Positions 1-8,800 are shown, counted from the first letter of the stretch. The stretch: 41,862 nt of DNA from an uncultured Pelagimonas sp. (GCA_947497905.1 CANMIH010000021.1:1-41862); one strand, 5' to 3'. Notes: a model not told the origin generated them from the sequence alone. Program-made: numbers and translations.

Positions 1-1030
1 GGAGCCGGGGCATATTGCGCTGGGGCAGGCCGGGGATCACCAATTGTCCGCTTTGCCCCGGGCGCAGCTGATCAATCAGGGTGGGGGGGACGCGAAATTC
101 CACCTGAGGCTGTTCGAGGGGGCGGGCCAGGGCCACAAGTGTGCTGCCGCGGGGCGCATACATGCCGGGGGCCTCAAAGAAGATGTCGGTCACCATACCG
201 TCAAAGGGCGCCCGGATCTGGGTGCGTGCCAGACGGTCGCGCAGGGTGGTGATGCTCTGCTGAAGCTCTTCGAGCCGTTTGGCATTGGCGCTGTGCACCC
301 CTGCCAGATCCGCCCGCAGGGTCAGCTCGGCCAGATCGGCTTTGCGGCGGCTTTGATCCAGCTGATCCTGCAGCCCATGCCGCCGGGCTGTGTCGCTGAG
401 CATGGTGCCCTCAAGGCTGAGCATCCGCGCCCGCAGGGTTTCATTATCGGTGGCCCGGATTGTGCCCTGCGCCACCAGATCCTCCTGACGGGTCACCCGG
501 TTGCGCAACAGATCCAGATGCACAACATCGCGCCGGGCTTTGGTGTCCAGCGCCTGCATCTGCTGGGCCAGACTGCGGCTGGTCATCTCTTGCAATTGAC
601 GCTGCATCTGGAGCTGACGGTACCGCAGCGCATGATGGGCGCCGGCGCCCGTGGCGGTGATCTGTTCACCGGGCGGGGCAGTCAGGATCAGAGTGATGAT
701 CTGATTTTCATCCTTGATCTGCTGTTGCAGTGTTTCCATGGCCGCGAGATTGTCCCGCTCAAGCGCATCTTCGAACCGGATCAGAAGCTGCCCCTGCTGG
801 ACGGGGGTGTGTTTGCGCACCAGAACCTCGGCGATCTGCCCCCCATAGGGGTGCTGCAGATCGACACCGGGATGAGCCGAGACAATGCGACCACTGAGCG
901 GGATGGAGGTGGCCAGCGGGGCAAACCCCGCCCAAAGCGCCACAAGGCACACAAACGCCGCCACCGTTCCGGCCGCCCAATAGAGCGGGCGCAGCACCGC
1001 GCGGGGCAGAGTGACCTCGGCCAGCGCCAT
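1..1030 (-). CDS. HlyD-family type I secretion membrane fusion protein (3' end outside window)
   Basis: Periplasmic adaptor of a type I secretion system, which links the inner-membrane ABC transporter to an outer-membrane TolC-type channel. The visible 343 residues begin with a short cytosolic tail and one membrane segment at about residues 16-37. A half-lipoyl stretch follows (HPGVDLQHPYGGQIAEVLVR, then RFEDA), then a long Gln/Arg/Leu-rich coiled coil (about residues 95-260), then the return strand with RAPFDGMVTDIFF, the usual HlyD barrel signature. The ATG at 1028-1030 overlaps the TGA of the upstream ABC transporter by one base (TGATG), so the two are translationally coupled. The gene leaves the window before its stop, so only the N-terminal three quarters are seen. 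No TolC-like gene is present in the window. Confidence 0.9.
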   Translation of the reverse strand, partial: MALAEVTLPRAVLRPLYWAAGTVAAFVCLVALWAGFAPLATSIPLSGRIVSAHPGVDLQHPYGGQIAEVLVRKHTPVQQGQLLIRFEDALERDNLAAMETLQQQIKDENQIITLILTAPPGEQITATGAGAHHALRYRQLQMQRQLQEMTSRSLAQQMQALDTKARRDVVHLDLLRNRVTRQEDLVAQGTIRATDNETLRARMLSLEGTMLSDTARRHGLQDQLDQSRRKADLAELTLRADLAGVHSANAKRLEELQQSITTLRDRLARTQIRAPFDGMVTDIFFEAPGMYAPRGSTLVALARPLEQPQVEFRVPPTLIDQLRPGQSGQLVIPGLPQRNMPRL

Positions 1031-3093
1031 CAGTTTTTCCCCAAAGGTGTGGTCGCATGATCGGCCAGAGCCACGGAATAGAGCGCGTAATTTTCAACAT
1101 GGGACACATCAAAACTTTCGCTCATCTGATCGACCATCGCCAGAGCCAGTTCATCTTTGGGCAGGGTCCACATTTCGCTGGCCGGGTCTCCGACCATCTC
1201 ACGAATCTTGCGGATCTTGCCCGCCGCCTGTGCGCCCCCTTCTTCCACCATCTTCAGCTCGCAATGGGTGTCGTCTTTGAAGGCAAAGATGAACTGCGCG
1301 GTGCGGGCATGATCCGGGGCGCCGTTTTCCAGCGCGATATTGAACAGCTCGGCGCCGATAATCTGGGTTTTCTGACTAAAGGCCGCGTCACTGGCGCGGG
1401 TGAACCGGGTGGCGATCCAATCGGTCAGGTCGCTGAGCGAACTGGGCAACAGCGGCAATTCGATCTGATGACGGTTGGACATCATCCGTCCCAGCACCTC
1501 AGCCTTGTTGCCAAAATCGGCACAGCGGCCAGCGTCGAGCCGCAGCACCTTGTCGGCCAGCCACATGATCCCCGATCGCTGCAGCACCATGACAATGGTC
1601 ACGCCCTGATCCTTCAGGCGGTGCAGGGTCTGGGCCAGCGCCCGTTCCCCATCCGCATCCAGCAGCGCATTGGGTTCGTCCAGAAACAGATAGCGCGGGG
1701 TCATATAGACCGCCCGCGCCAGCGCCACGCGCTGGCGTTGGCCAACCGACAGCAGGTGCACATCATGCGTCATGTCGGTGTCATAGGCCTCGGGCAGGGC
1801 CGAGATCAGCCCATGCACCCCGGCGGTGCGGGCGGCATCCAGGATCTGATCACTGGCGGCATCGGGGGCGAAACAGGCAATGTTTTCGGCCAGAGTGCCG
1901 GGCAACAGCCGGGCCTGCTGGGGCAGGACACCGGTGTGGCGAAACAGGCACTGATCCGACAGGCTGCGCACCTCGCTCTGGTCAAAAAACACCGATCCAA
2001 TGGGGGCGGGGGTGATGCCGGCCAGCGCCTGCAGCAGGGTGCTTTTGCCCGCGCCGGAGGAGCCGACAATGGCCAGACACTCTCCGGGCTCCAGCTCAAA
2101 ACTGATCCGGTCCAACCGGGGGGGCTTGCCCTGGCCCCGCGGAACAATCAGCCCCTCTGCCCGCAGCCCGCCGGACAGCTCGGGGATCTCAAGACTTTGA
2201 TCCTCGGCGGGGATGGGCAGGGCCGCCAGCGCCCGGATGTCGGCAAGGGCCTGCCGGATGCGGCTCTGTTGAGCCCATGCGCCGTCAAAGGTGGCATAGG
2301 TTTTGCCCACCAGAAGCGAGCCCGCAATCATGCCCCCCGCACTCAGGGCCTCTTGTGTGACGAGATAAGCCCCCAGCGCCAGCGCGGAGATCTGCGCCAG
2401 CGCCCGAAGAAATGTTGCCCCGGCGGCTTGGCTGGCCTGCGCCAGATGGGCCCGGTCCTGATAGGTGTGTTTCTGGCTTTGATGCCCGGCAAACCGGTGC
2501 TGAAGATGGCGGGCAATCACCGCAATGCCCACCTTGGGGGCGAACGTGGCGGCATTGTCGAGACAGCGCTGTTCTGCCTGAGCCTGAAACGCCGCCTGAT
2601 GCAGATCCCCCTGGCTGAGTGTGTCGCCGCCCCAGCGCAGGAGGGCCGACAGGGCCACCAGCCCCAGCACCAGCAGGGCAAACCCCGGATGCAACATCAG
2701 CAGCGCCAGCAGAAACAACGGCAGCCAGGGCAGGCTCAGCGCCACCGGCGCCAGGCGGCCCCCCAGAAACTCGGTGACCGAGGCTGTGCGGCTGATCTGG
2801 AGCTGACTGTCCGCGTGTGGGCTTTGCAGCGCCAGTTGTGTGCCCGCCGCCTCCGACCAGCGCGCCAGCCGCCCCAGGCTGAGGTCACGGGCAAGTTCAA
2901 CCAGAGCCTGAACCAGAAGCGCCGCACAGGCCAGCCCCCCCAGCAGGACCAGCGTGCTGATATTGCCACTGGGCAGCACCCGGTCCAGCACCTGCATCAT
3001 GAAGATCGGGCTGATCAGCACCGCCAGATTGGACACAAGGCTAAAGGCCAGAAGCGGCGGCAGCACCTTGGGCAGCTGAGCAAAGCCGTTCAT
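1030..3093 (-). CDS. Type I secretion ABC transporter, permease/ATPase fusion (PrtD/HlyB-like) with extra C-terminal domain
   Basis: Inner-membrane exporter that drives secretion of RTX proteins. The N-terminus goes straight into membrane helices (PPLLAFSLVSNLAVLISPIF and following), as in the PrtD class that lacks a C39 peptidase domain. The transmembrane domain covers about residues 10-285. In the nucleotide-binding domain, Walker A is GSSGAGKST (Lys350), the signature is LSVGQRQRVALARA, and Walker B is YLFLDEP (Glu473). Two oddities stand out. The H-loop position reads VMVLQRSG, with Gln505 where the switch histidine normally sits. In addition, about 125 residues follow the normal end of the ATPase domain (about 560-687) and I cannot assign them to a family. 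PrtD proteins are usually about 570-590 aa. It lies 28 bp downstream of an RTX gene and overlaps the hlyD-like gene, so the three form one operon. Confidence 0.93.
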   Translation of the reverse strand: MNGFAQLPKVLPPLLAFSLVSNLAVLISPIFMMQVLDRVLPSGNISTLVLLGGLACAALLVQALVELARDLSLGRLARWSEAAGTQLALQSPHADSQLQISRTASVTEFLGGRLAPVALSLPWLPLFLLALLMLHPGFALLVLGLVALSALLRWGGDTLSQGDLHQAAFQAQAEQRCLDNAATFAPKVGIAVIARHLQHRFAGHQSQKHTYQDRAHLAQASQAAGATFLRALAQISALALGAYLVTQEALSAGGMIAGSLLVGKTYATFDGAWAQQSRIRQALADIRALAALPIPAEDQSLEIPELSGGLRAEGLIVPRGQGKPPRLDRISFELEPGECLAIVGSSGAGKSTLLQALAGITPAPIGSVFFDQSEVRSLSDQCLFRHTGVLPQQARLLPGTLAENIACFAPDAASDQILDAARTAGVHGLISALPEAYDTDMTHDVHLLSVGQRQRVALARAVYMTPRYLFLDEPNALLDADGERALAQTLHRLKDQGVTIVMVLQRSGIMWLADKVLRLDAGRCADFGNKAEVLGRMMSNRHQIELPLLPSSLSDLTDWIATRFTRASDAAFSQKTQIIGAELFNIALENGAPDHARTAQFIFAFKDDTHCELKMVEEGGAQAAGKIRKIREMVGDPASEMWTLPKDELALAMVDQMSESFDVSHVENYALYSVALADHATTPLGKN

Positions 3094-3121
3094 GTGAGGC
3101 TCCTGAAGTCTGGGTCAGAGA

Positions 3122-5971
3122 TCACAGAATGAAATTGCTCTCATCCAGATCATCGGGATTGACGGATTTGATCAACAGCTTGTCTCCGGCCTGACCGCCG
3201 GCAAAGCCGCTGAGATCAATCTCGACCGCCCAGCCCCGGTCGGTCATGACGCTTTGCACCTCGTCATAATCCAACCCATAGGCCGAGAGATCGATCTGGT
3301 CCTGATCGCGCTCGAAATCATGGATCATGTCGCGGCCGCCTCCGGCGGAGATGACAAAGACATCCTGGGCATTATCGCCCCGCCAGTTGCCGCCCCAGAG
3401 GTGATCATTGCCAGCCCCCCCTTCGAGGGTGTCTGCCCCGGTACCGCCCACAAGCTTGTCGGTTCCAGCGCCCCCCGCCATCTGGTCATGGCCCGTGCCG
3501 CCCATCATGAAATCATTGCCCGTGCCGCCATCCAGCTGATCATTGCCATCCTGGCCATAAAAGGTGTCATTGCCAGCCCCGCCCTGGGCCGTATCATCCC
3601 CGATCCCGGCGGTCAGACGATCATTGCCGTCGCCGCCGTCCATCCGGTCGTGACCTGCGCCTGCGCCCATGCGGTCATTGCCCGCGCCGCCCAAAAGATG
3701 GTCATTGCCGCCACTGCCCGCGAGGAAATCATTGCCGTCGCCACCATCGAGCGTGTCATGACCGGCCTGCGCATACATGCGGTCATCCCCGGCCCCACCG
3801 AGGGCCATGTCATTGCCTGTCCCGGTGTAAATCCGGTCATTGCCGTCGCCGCCGTCCAGGGTGTCTGAGCCGGCGCCCCCACCCATCAGATCATTGCCAT
3901 CATCCCCGGACAGCTGATCGTCTCCGACGCCGCCAATGACCCGGTCATCGCCATCCCCCCCGCTGAGCGTATCATTCCCCTCTTGTCCGTGGACATGGTC
4001 ATTCCCGGTTCCGCCCGAGGCCTGATCATTGTCAGCCCCGGCATAGATCCGGTCATTGCCGCTGTCGCCCGAGATGGTGTCTTCTCCGGTACCGCCATGA
4101 ATGGTGTCATCCCCGCCATTGCCATAGATCTCATCGCGGCCCGCGCCACCGCGCAGGGCGTCATTGCCGCCCTCCACCGTGGTCAGCTCGGGTTTGCGCA
4201 AAAGCACCGCCGCATCCGCATCCACCGTGGCAAAGGCATCCGCCGATCGGGGATCCACCGCGCCATCATTCGACCCGGTGGACTGGGCCTCGGACATGAA
4301 TTCCGAATAGGCCTGTCCCGTGGTCCAATCCATATTGACCTTGAAGATGCCGCCCTCGGCCCCGGTGCCTGCCTCCAGATCGTGGTCGCCGCGGTTCAAC
4401 CCGTAATAGAGATTGCCATCCCCATCCATGAAGACCGCGCCATAGGCGCCCTTGGCCATGCCGTCTTTCATGGTGTCGCCATAAAGCGTGCCGGTGATGG
4501 GAATTTCCGTGAAGCTGGGCAGACCGCCACTTTGCAGGTCGCTCACATCGATGCGCACCACCTTGCCATCCGCGCCGTTTTGCCCCGGAGAGACCACCGC
4601 ATAGAAACAATCCTCATCCGCCTTGTAGGCCAGATCATAGGTGCGATCGCCAAAGAGGTTGTTGGGCAGATCGTAATGGGTCAGGGCCGGATTGCCCGCC
4701 GCATCCAGATTGTCGACATCCACCACGGTGATGCGGTCCAGTGAGCTGTGGAAGGTCCACAGGTTGCCCTCATCATCGAAATCCCCAACGTAGTCACCAT
4801 GCACCCCGTCGCCCACCCGGTAGGCGGCCCCGGTGGCATCCACCGCCACAATATCGGTGCTTTTGACCGGGTTCCCCAGCGCATCGGTGCCGCTGGATTT
4901 GGCCACGCCATAGATCAGATCATCTTCGACATTGAAGCCCACGGCGTTGATCTTGAACCCTGGCGAGACCCCGGCGTCGACATATTCGCGGTCTTCCACA
5001 TCAAAGACTTTGAGATCGCCATCAATCACCTGATAGAGCGCGGCCTGACCCGGGGCAAAGGCCTTGAGCGTCACCGCCTCATCGCCGAAATCGACCTCTT
5101 TGTCATAAGACACCACGGGGCCATCAAAATTATACTGCGGCGCATCCTCGGCGGGCAGGGTGCGGAAACTGAGCGCCCCATCTTCGCCGGTCCCCGTCAC
5201 GGTGACCTCATGGGTTTCATAGACGCCCGAGGTGACGGTGACGGTGTCCACCACTTCACCGTTCCACAGCACCTCAACCTTGCCCGCGCCATGCCCTCCG
5301 GCCAGATTGGCGGCCAGTTCAAAGGAAATGGTGTAGTCACGCCCGGCTTCGGTATTGGCCGATTGCGAAATGGTCGAGACCCCATGGTCGTCGGTCATGG
5401 TCCAATTGCCGCCCTCGGCATATTGAGCAAAGCTGCTGAGACCTTCGGTGTCACCTGCCAGCAGATTGTCGCCGCGCAGATCACCATAGACCACATCATT
5501 GCCCGCGCCTGCGTTCACCGTATCGGCGCCCAGACCGGCCTCGGCGAAATCGTCGCCCTGTTCGAGATTGATGGTATCATTGCCGCTGCCGCCAAAGGCC
5601 TGATCATGGCCGCGACCCCCGTTGATGATGTCATCGCCGCCGCCGCCATAAAGCGTGTCATTGCCGCCATTGCCCAGCAGCACATCATCGCCATCCCCGG
5701 TGCGGATCAGATCATCATAGCTGCGCGTGGCCCCATAGCCCGTGTTCTGCACCGCATCGGGATTGTAGACCCAGCGCCCGTCAACAAACTGCCATTCATT
5801 TGAGACCATATCGCCTGCGGCCAGATTATTGCCGCCGTTGCCGGTGGTGATCTCATCACTGCCGGCGTGGCCGTTCACCTTTTTGGGGGTCTCTGTCTCG
5901 TTCAAATTGATCGTGTCATCACCGGTGGTGCCGACATGATTGTAATATTGCGAGTCCTGATTTTGGGCCAT
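3122..5971 (-). CDS. RTX calcium-binding secreted protein with jelly-roll-like and beta-propeller-like domains
   Basis: Predicted type I secretion substrate of 949 aa. The start is taken at the ATG at 5971 (MAQNQDSQYYNHVGTTGDD). The open frame reaches back to 6193, but the added 74 residues are Arg/Pro-rich and look non-coding. In order: RTX nonapeptides at about residues 80-165 (DGDDVLLGNGGNDTLYGG); a beta-sandwich, carbohydrate-binding-like segment at about 178-275 (YTISFELAANL, VEVLWNGEVVDTV); a propeller-like region at about 295-595 (ALYQVIDGDLKVFDV, DDEGNLWTF, DGDGNLYYGL) resembling DUF6923-type domains; a second, longer RTX block at about 595-860; and a C-terminal secretion domain ending ESNFIL. 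No N-terminal signal peptide is visible, as expected for type I export. It is the first gene of the operon with the ABC transporter and HlyD adaptor. The domain names for the two central segments are recognition by eye. Confidence 0.88.
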   Translation of the reverse strand: MAQNQDSQYYNHVGTTGDDTINLNETETPKKVNGHAGSDEITTGNGGNNLAAGDMVSNEWQFVDGRWVYNPDAVQNTGYGATRSYDDLIRTGDGDDVLLGNGGNDTLYGGGGDDIINGGRGHDQAFGGSGNDTINLEQGDDFAEAGLGADTVNAGAGNDVVYGDLRGDNLLAGDTEGLSSFAQYAEGGNWTMTDDHGVSTISQSANTEAGRDYTISFELAANLAGGHGAGKVEVLWNGEVVDTVTVTSGVYETHEVTVTGTGEDGALSFRTLPAEDAPQYNFDGPVVSYDKEVDFGDEAVTLKAFAPGQAALYQVIDGDLKVFDVEDREYVDAGVSPGFKINAVGFNVEDDLIYGVAKSSGTDALGNPVKSTDIVAVDATGAAYRVGDGVHGDYVGDFDDEGNLWTFHSSLDRITVVDVDNLDAAGNPALTHYDLPNNLFGDRTYDLAYKADEDCFYAVVSPGQNGADGKVVRIDVSDLQSGGLPSFTEIPITGTLYGDTMKDGMAKGAYGAVFMDGDGNLYYGLNRGDHDLEAGTGAEGGIFKVNMDWTTGQAYSEFMSEAQSTGSNDGAVDPRSADAFATVDADAAVLLRKPELTTVEGGNDALRGGAGRDEIYGNGGDDTIHGGTGEDTISGDSGNDRIYAGADNDQASGGTGNDHVHGQEGNDTLSGGDGDDRVIGGVGDDQLSGDDGNDLMGGGAGSDTLDGGDGNDRIYTGTGNDMALGGAGDDRMYAQAGHDTLDGGDGNDFLAGSGGNDHLLGGAGNDRMGAGAGHDRMDGGDGNDRLTAGIGDDTAQGGAGNDTFYGQDGNDQLDGGTGNDFMMGGTGHDQMAGGAGTDKLVGGTGADTLEGGAGNDHLWGGNWRGDNAQDVFVISAGGGRDMIHDFERDQDQIDLSAYGLDYDEVQSVMTDRGWAVEIDLSGFAGGQAGDKLLIKSVNPDDLDESNFIL

Positions 5972-6166
5972 AACCGAATCCCGATACTGATAACAAACAC
6001 TGGGATAGGCATAGCGGTTGGGTCTTAAGCCTCTGTTAGCAGGGATTTGAGGCGCGCACAGTCGGCTGGGCCTGTGGTGCTTCACCCGGGGGGGGATATT
6101 TGTTAGACGCGCAGAGACCGCCACCGAAAGTGGCGCCTCTCTTGCCTGTAAGTGGACCCCAAGACC
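5972..6166. promoter_or_regulatory. Divergent promoter region with a small hairpin before kpsF
   Basis: A 195-bp space between the start of the minus-strand RTX operon and kpsF. It must hold promoters for both directions, although I could not fix -35/-10 boxes with confidence. A perfect inverted repeat (CGCCAC, loop CGAAA, GTGGCG; 6119-6135) lies 31 bases upstream of the kpsF ATG and would form a short stem in its leader. It could be an operator or an mRNA element, and the role is unknown. Neither gene has a strong Shine-Dalgarno sequence here. Confidence 0.5.
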
Positions 6167-7138
6167 ATGACCCCATCGGATCAAGATCCCCATTTGCCCC
6201 GCCGGGTGGGCCAGCGTGTGCTGGAAACCGAAGCGGCCGCGCTGTCGCAGATGGCTGCAGCTCTGCCCGAGGATTTCGAGGCGGTGGTTGAGCTGATGCG
6301 CCAGGTGCGCGGGCGGGTGATTGTCTCAGGGATTGGCAAATCCGGCCATATCGGGCGCAAGATCTCGGCCACGCTGGCCAGCACCGGCACCCCAAGCAGC
6401 TTTGTGCATTGCGCCGAGGCCAGCCATGGCGATCTGGGCATGGTGACACGTGACGATATCTGCCTGCTGATCTCCAACTCGGGCGAAACCACCGAGATGC
6501 GCGATATTGTGGCCCATGCCACGCGGTTCTCGATCCCGATGGTGGCAATCTCTTCAAAACCTGACAGCACATTGATGAAGGCCGCCCAATATCGCCTGGC
6601 GCTGCCCCCGGCACCCGAGGCCTGTTCGATTGGCATGGCGCCCACCACCTCGACCACCCTGACGCTGGCCTTGGGCGATGCGCTGGCGGTGGCGCTGATG
6701 GAACAGCGCGATTTCATGCCCGAAGATTTCCGCGTCTTTCACCCCGGTGGCAAACTGGGGGCACAGATGGCCACGGTGAGCCAGCTGATGCATGACGGCG
6801 ACGACCTGCCTCTGGTGGCCGGGGATCTGCCGATGCGCGACACCCTGCTGACCATGACCGCCAAAGGCTTTGGCGTGGCGGGTGTGGTGCAGGAGGGGCG
6901 GCTGACCGGCGTGATCTCGGATGGGGACCTGCGCCGCAATATGGACAGTCTGATGAGCGCCACAGCCCAGGATGTGGCAAGCCCCGACCCGGTGACCATC
7001 ACCGCAGAGGCGCTGGCCACTCAGGCGCTGGCCACCATGAACACCCGCAAGATTTCCGTGCTGATGGTGGTGGACGATGCCCACCATCCCGTGGGCATCC
7101 TGCACATCCATGATCTTCTGCGCGCAGGTATTGTATGA
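6167..7138 (+). CDS. kpsF: Arabinose-5-phosphate isomerase (KpsF/KdsD), SIS plus CBS domains
   Basis: Interconverts D-ribulose 5-phosphate and D-arabinose 5-phosphate, the first committed step to KDO. The protein is 323 aa from the ATG at 6167; a GTG at 6152 would add five residues and give the family's usual 328. The SIS sugar-isomerase domain covers about residues 30-170, with GIGKSGHIGRKISATLASTG and the SNSGETTE phosphosugar loop. The two CBS domains occupy about 200-320 (VISDGDLRRN, GILHIHDLLRAGIV). Its stop overlaps the kdsB start as ATGA. Together with kdsB and kdsA it gives a complete route to activated KDO. The physical link to a KpsMT-type exporter argues for a capsule role rather than the housekeeping lipopolysaccharide copy, but that assignment is inference. 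Confidence 0.93.
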   Translation: MTPSDQDPHLPRRVGQRVLETEAAALSQMAAALPEDFEAVVELMRQVRGRVIVSGIGKSGHIGRKISATLASTGTPSSFVHCAEASHGDLGMVTRDDICLLISNSGETTEMRDIVAHATRFSIPMVAISSKPDSTLMKAAQYRLALPPAPEACSIGMAPTTSTTLTLALGDALAVALMEQRDFMPEDFRVFHPGGKLGAQMATVSQLMHDGDDLPLVAGDLPMRDTLLTMTAKGFGVAGVVQEGRLTGVISDGDLRRNMDSLMSATAQDVASPDPVTITAEALATQALATMNTRKISVLMVVDDAHHPVGILHIHDLLRAGIV

Positions 7139-7926
7139 AAACCGTCATCCTGATCCCGGCCCGATATGCCTCGACCCGCTATCCGGGCAAACCGCTGGCG
7201 GAGCTGACCCTGCCGGATGGCAGCAAAAAGTCTCTGATCCGGCTCAGCTGGGAGGCGGCCAACCGGGTGGCCGGGGTGGCCGAGGTGCATGTGGTCACCG
7301 ATGATGACCGCATTCGTGAGCACGCCAAGGGCTTTGGCGCCTCGGTGATCATGACCTCCCCCGAGGCGGAAAACGGCACCGCCCGCTGTGCTGAGGCGCT
7401 GCGCGAAGGGCAGGTCGAGGCGGATCTGATTGTGAACCTGCAGGGCGATGCGCCGCTGACCCCGGAATGGTTTGTCGAAGATCTGATTGCCGCCATGCGC
7501 GACGACCACGAAGCGCAGGTGGCGACACCGGTTCTGCAATGTGATCCGCTGACCTATGGCCATTTTGTCGAAGACCGCAAAGCCGGCCGGGTGGGGGGTA
7601 CCACCGCCGTGTTCAACGCCAAGGGCCATGCGCTTTATTTCTCGAAAGAGGTGCTGCCCTTTATCGACCCCGACAAGGTGCCCGCCACCAATATCCCGGT
7701 CTATCACCACGTCGGCGTCTATGCCTATCGCCCCGCCGCGCTGCAGGCCTATAGCCGCTGGCCGGTCTCAGAGCTTGAAATCCTTGAAGGGCTGGAACAG
7801 CTGCGGTTTCTCGTGAATGACACCAAAGTGCGCTGTGTCGAGGTGGAGGGCAAAGGCCGGGTGTTCTGGGAGCTCAACAACCCCGAAGATGTGGCGCGTA
7901 TCAATTCAGTGCTGAAGGATCTGTGA
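7135..7926 (+). CDS. kdsB: 3-deoxy-manno-octulosonate cytidylyltransferase (CMP-KDO synthetase)
   Basis: Activates KDO with CTP to CMP-KDO in the cytosol. The 263-aa protein opens with the nucleotidyltransferase signature ILIPARYASTRYPGKPLAEL, then VVTDDDRI, ENGTARCAEAL (family: sGTdR.aea) and NLQGDAPL. KdsB proteins normally read QGDEP at the last motif, so the Glu to Ala change is worth noting. A short insertion (TLPDGSKKSLIR) after the first loop is longer than in E. coli KdsB. The C-terminus has HHVGVYAYRPAALQAY and LEILEGLEQLRFL, both typical. It overlaps kpsF by four bases and kdsA by one base, so the three genes are co-translated. Confidence 0.93.
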   Translation: MKTVILIPARYASTRYPGKPLAELTLPDGSKKSLIRLSWEAANRVAGVAEVHVVTDDDRIREHAKGFGASVIMTSPEAENGTARCAEALREGQVEADLIVNLQGDAPLTPEWFVEDLIAAMRDDHEAQVATPVLQCDPLTYGHFVEDRKAGRVGGTTAVFNAKGHALYFSKEVLPFIDPDKVPATNIPVYHHVGVYAYRPAALQAYSRWPVSELEILEGLEQLRFLVNDTKVRCVEVEGKGRVFWELNNPEDVARINSVLKDL

Positions 7927-8753
7927 TGGATCAGAAAATCGTAACCGTTGGTGATATCGACTTTGGTGGGCGCAATCCCATCGCCTTTATTGCCGGTCCC
8001 TGTCAGCTGGAAAACCGTGATCATGCGATGATGATGGCGGAGAAGATCGCCGAGGCCTGTGCCCAGACCGGATCGCGCTTTGTGTTCAAATCCAGCTATG
8101 ACAAGGCCAACCGCTCGTCCATTGGCGCCGCGCGGGGCATTGGCATGGAGGAGGGGCTCAAGATCCTCGCCGAGGTGCGCGAGACCTTTGGCTGTCCGGT
8201 GATCACCGATGTGCATGAAACCAGCCACTGCGCGGCGGCGGCTGAGGTGGTGGATGTGATCCAGATCCCGGCCTTTCTGTGCCGCCAGACCGACCTGCTG
8301 CTGGCCGCAGGGCGCACCATGAAACCGCTGAATGTGAAAAAGGGCCAGTTCCTCGCGCCCTGGGACATGGCCAATGTGGCCGAGAAGATCGCCAGCACCG
8401 GCAATGATCAGATCATGCTGTGCGAACGCGGCACCTCGTTTGGCTATAACACGCTGGTCACCGATTTCCGCGGGTTGCCCACCATGGCCGAGACCGGCCA
8501 CCCGGTGATCTTTGACGCCACCCATTCGGTGCAACAGCCCGGCGGACGCGGCAACAGCTCAGGCGGAGAGCGCAAATTTGTCGCCACCCTGGCCCGGGCC
8601 GCCTGTGCCGTCGGCGTGGCGGGGCTCTTTATCGAGACCCATCAGGATCCCGACAATGCCCCCTGTGATGGACCCAATATGATCCCGGTGCAGGAGCTCG
8701 CCGCCCTGATCCGCGAACTGCGCGCCTATGACGATATCCGCAAAGGCGGTTAA
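7926..8753 (+). CDS. kdsA: KDO-8-phosphate synthase, metal-dependent type
   Basis: Condenses phosphoenolpyruvate with arabinose 5-phosphate to KDO 8-phosphate. The ATG at 7926 overlaps the kdsB stop (TGATG) and gives 275 aa; an in-frame GTG at 7923 adds one residue. Family motifs are all present: FIAGPCQLEN, FKSSYDKANRSS, IQIPAFLCRQTDLLLAA, NVKKGQFLAPWD, ERGTSFGYN, DATHSVQQPGG and FIETHQDPDNAPCDGPN. Cys26 in AGPC marks the metal-dependent class (Aquifex-like), in contrast to the Asn found in the E. coli enzyme. It is the last gene of the KDO operon. No KDO-8-phosphate phosphatase (kdsC) is seen, so that step must come from elsewhere in the genome. Confidence 0.95.
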   Translation: MDQKIVTVGDIDFGGRNPIAFIAGPCQLENRDHAMMMAEKIAEACAQTGSRFVFKSSYDKANRSSIGAARGIGMEEGLKILAEVRETFGCPVITDVHETSHCAAAAEVVDVIQIPAFLCRQTDLLLAAGRTMKPLNVKKGQFLAPWDMANVAEKIASTGNDQIMLCERGTSFGYNTLVTDFRGLPTMAETGHPVIFDATHSVQQPGGRGNSSGGERKFVATLARAACAVGVAGLFIETHQDPDNAPCDGPNMIPVQELAALIRELRAYDDIRKGG

Positions 8754-8778
8754 GTCCTCTGTGCCCTGTCACTGATCC

Positions 8779-8800
8779 GGGGCATCACATGGGGTGCCTC
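8779..8800 (+). terminator. Weak hairpin downstream of kdsA
   Basis: An 8-bp stem (GGGGCATC and GGTGCCTC, two G-T pairs) with a six-base loop begins 25 bases after the kdsA stop. No T-run follows, so it is not a classical rho-independent terminator. It could slow polymerase or protect the message end. Confidence 0.3.

Noticed and set aside
1057-3132. 691-codon frame on plus opposite the ABC transporter
   Set aside because: The minus strand encodes an unmistakable ABC transporter. The plus product is Gln/His/Gly-rich without motifs and has no ribosome site.
5972-6193. N-terminal extension of the 949-aa RTX protein by 74 residues
   Set aside because: Arg/Pro-rich, unlike acidic RTX N-termini, and would overlap the kpsF leader. 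The ATG at 5971 gives a typical start.
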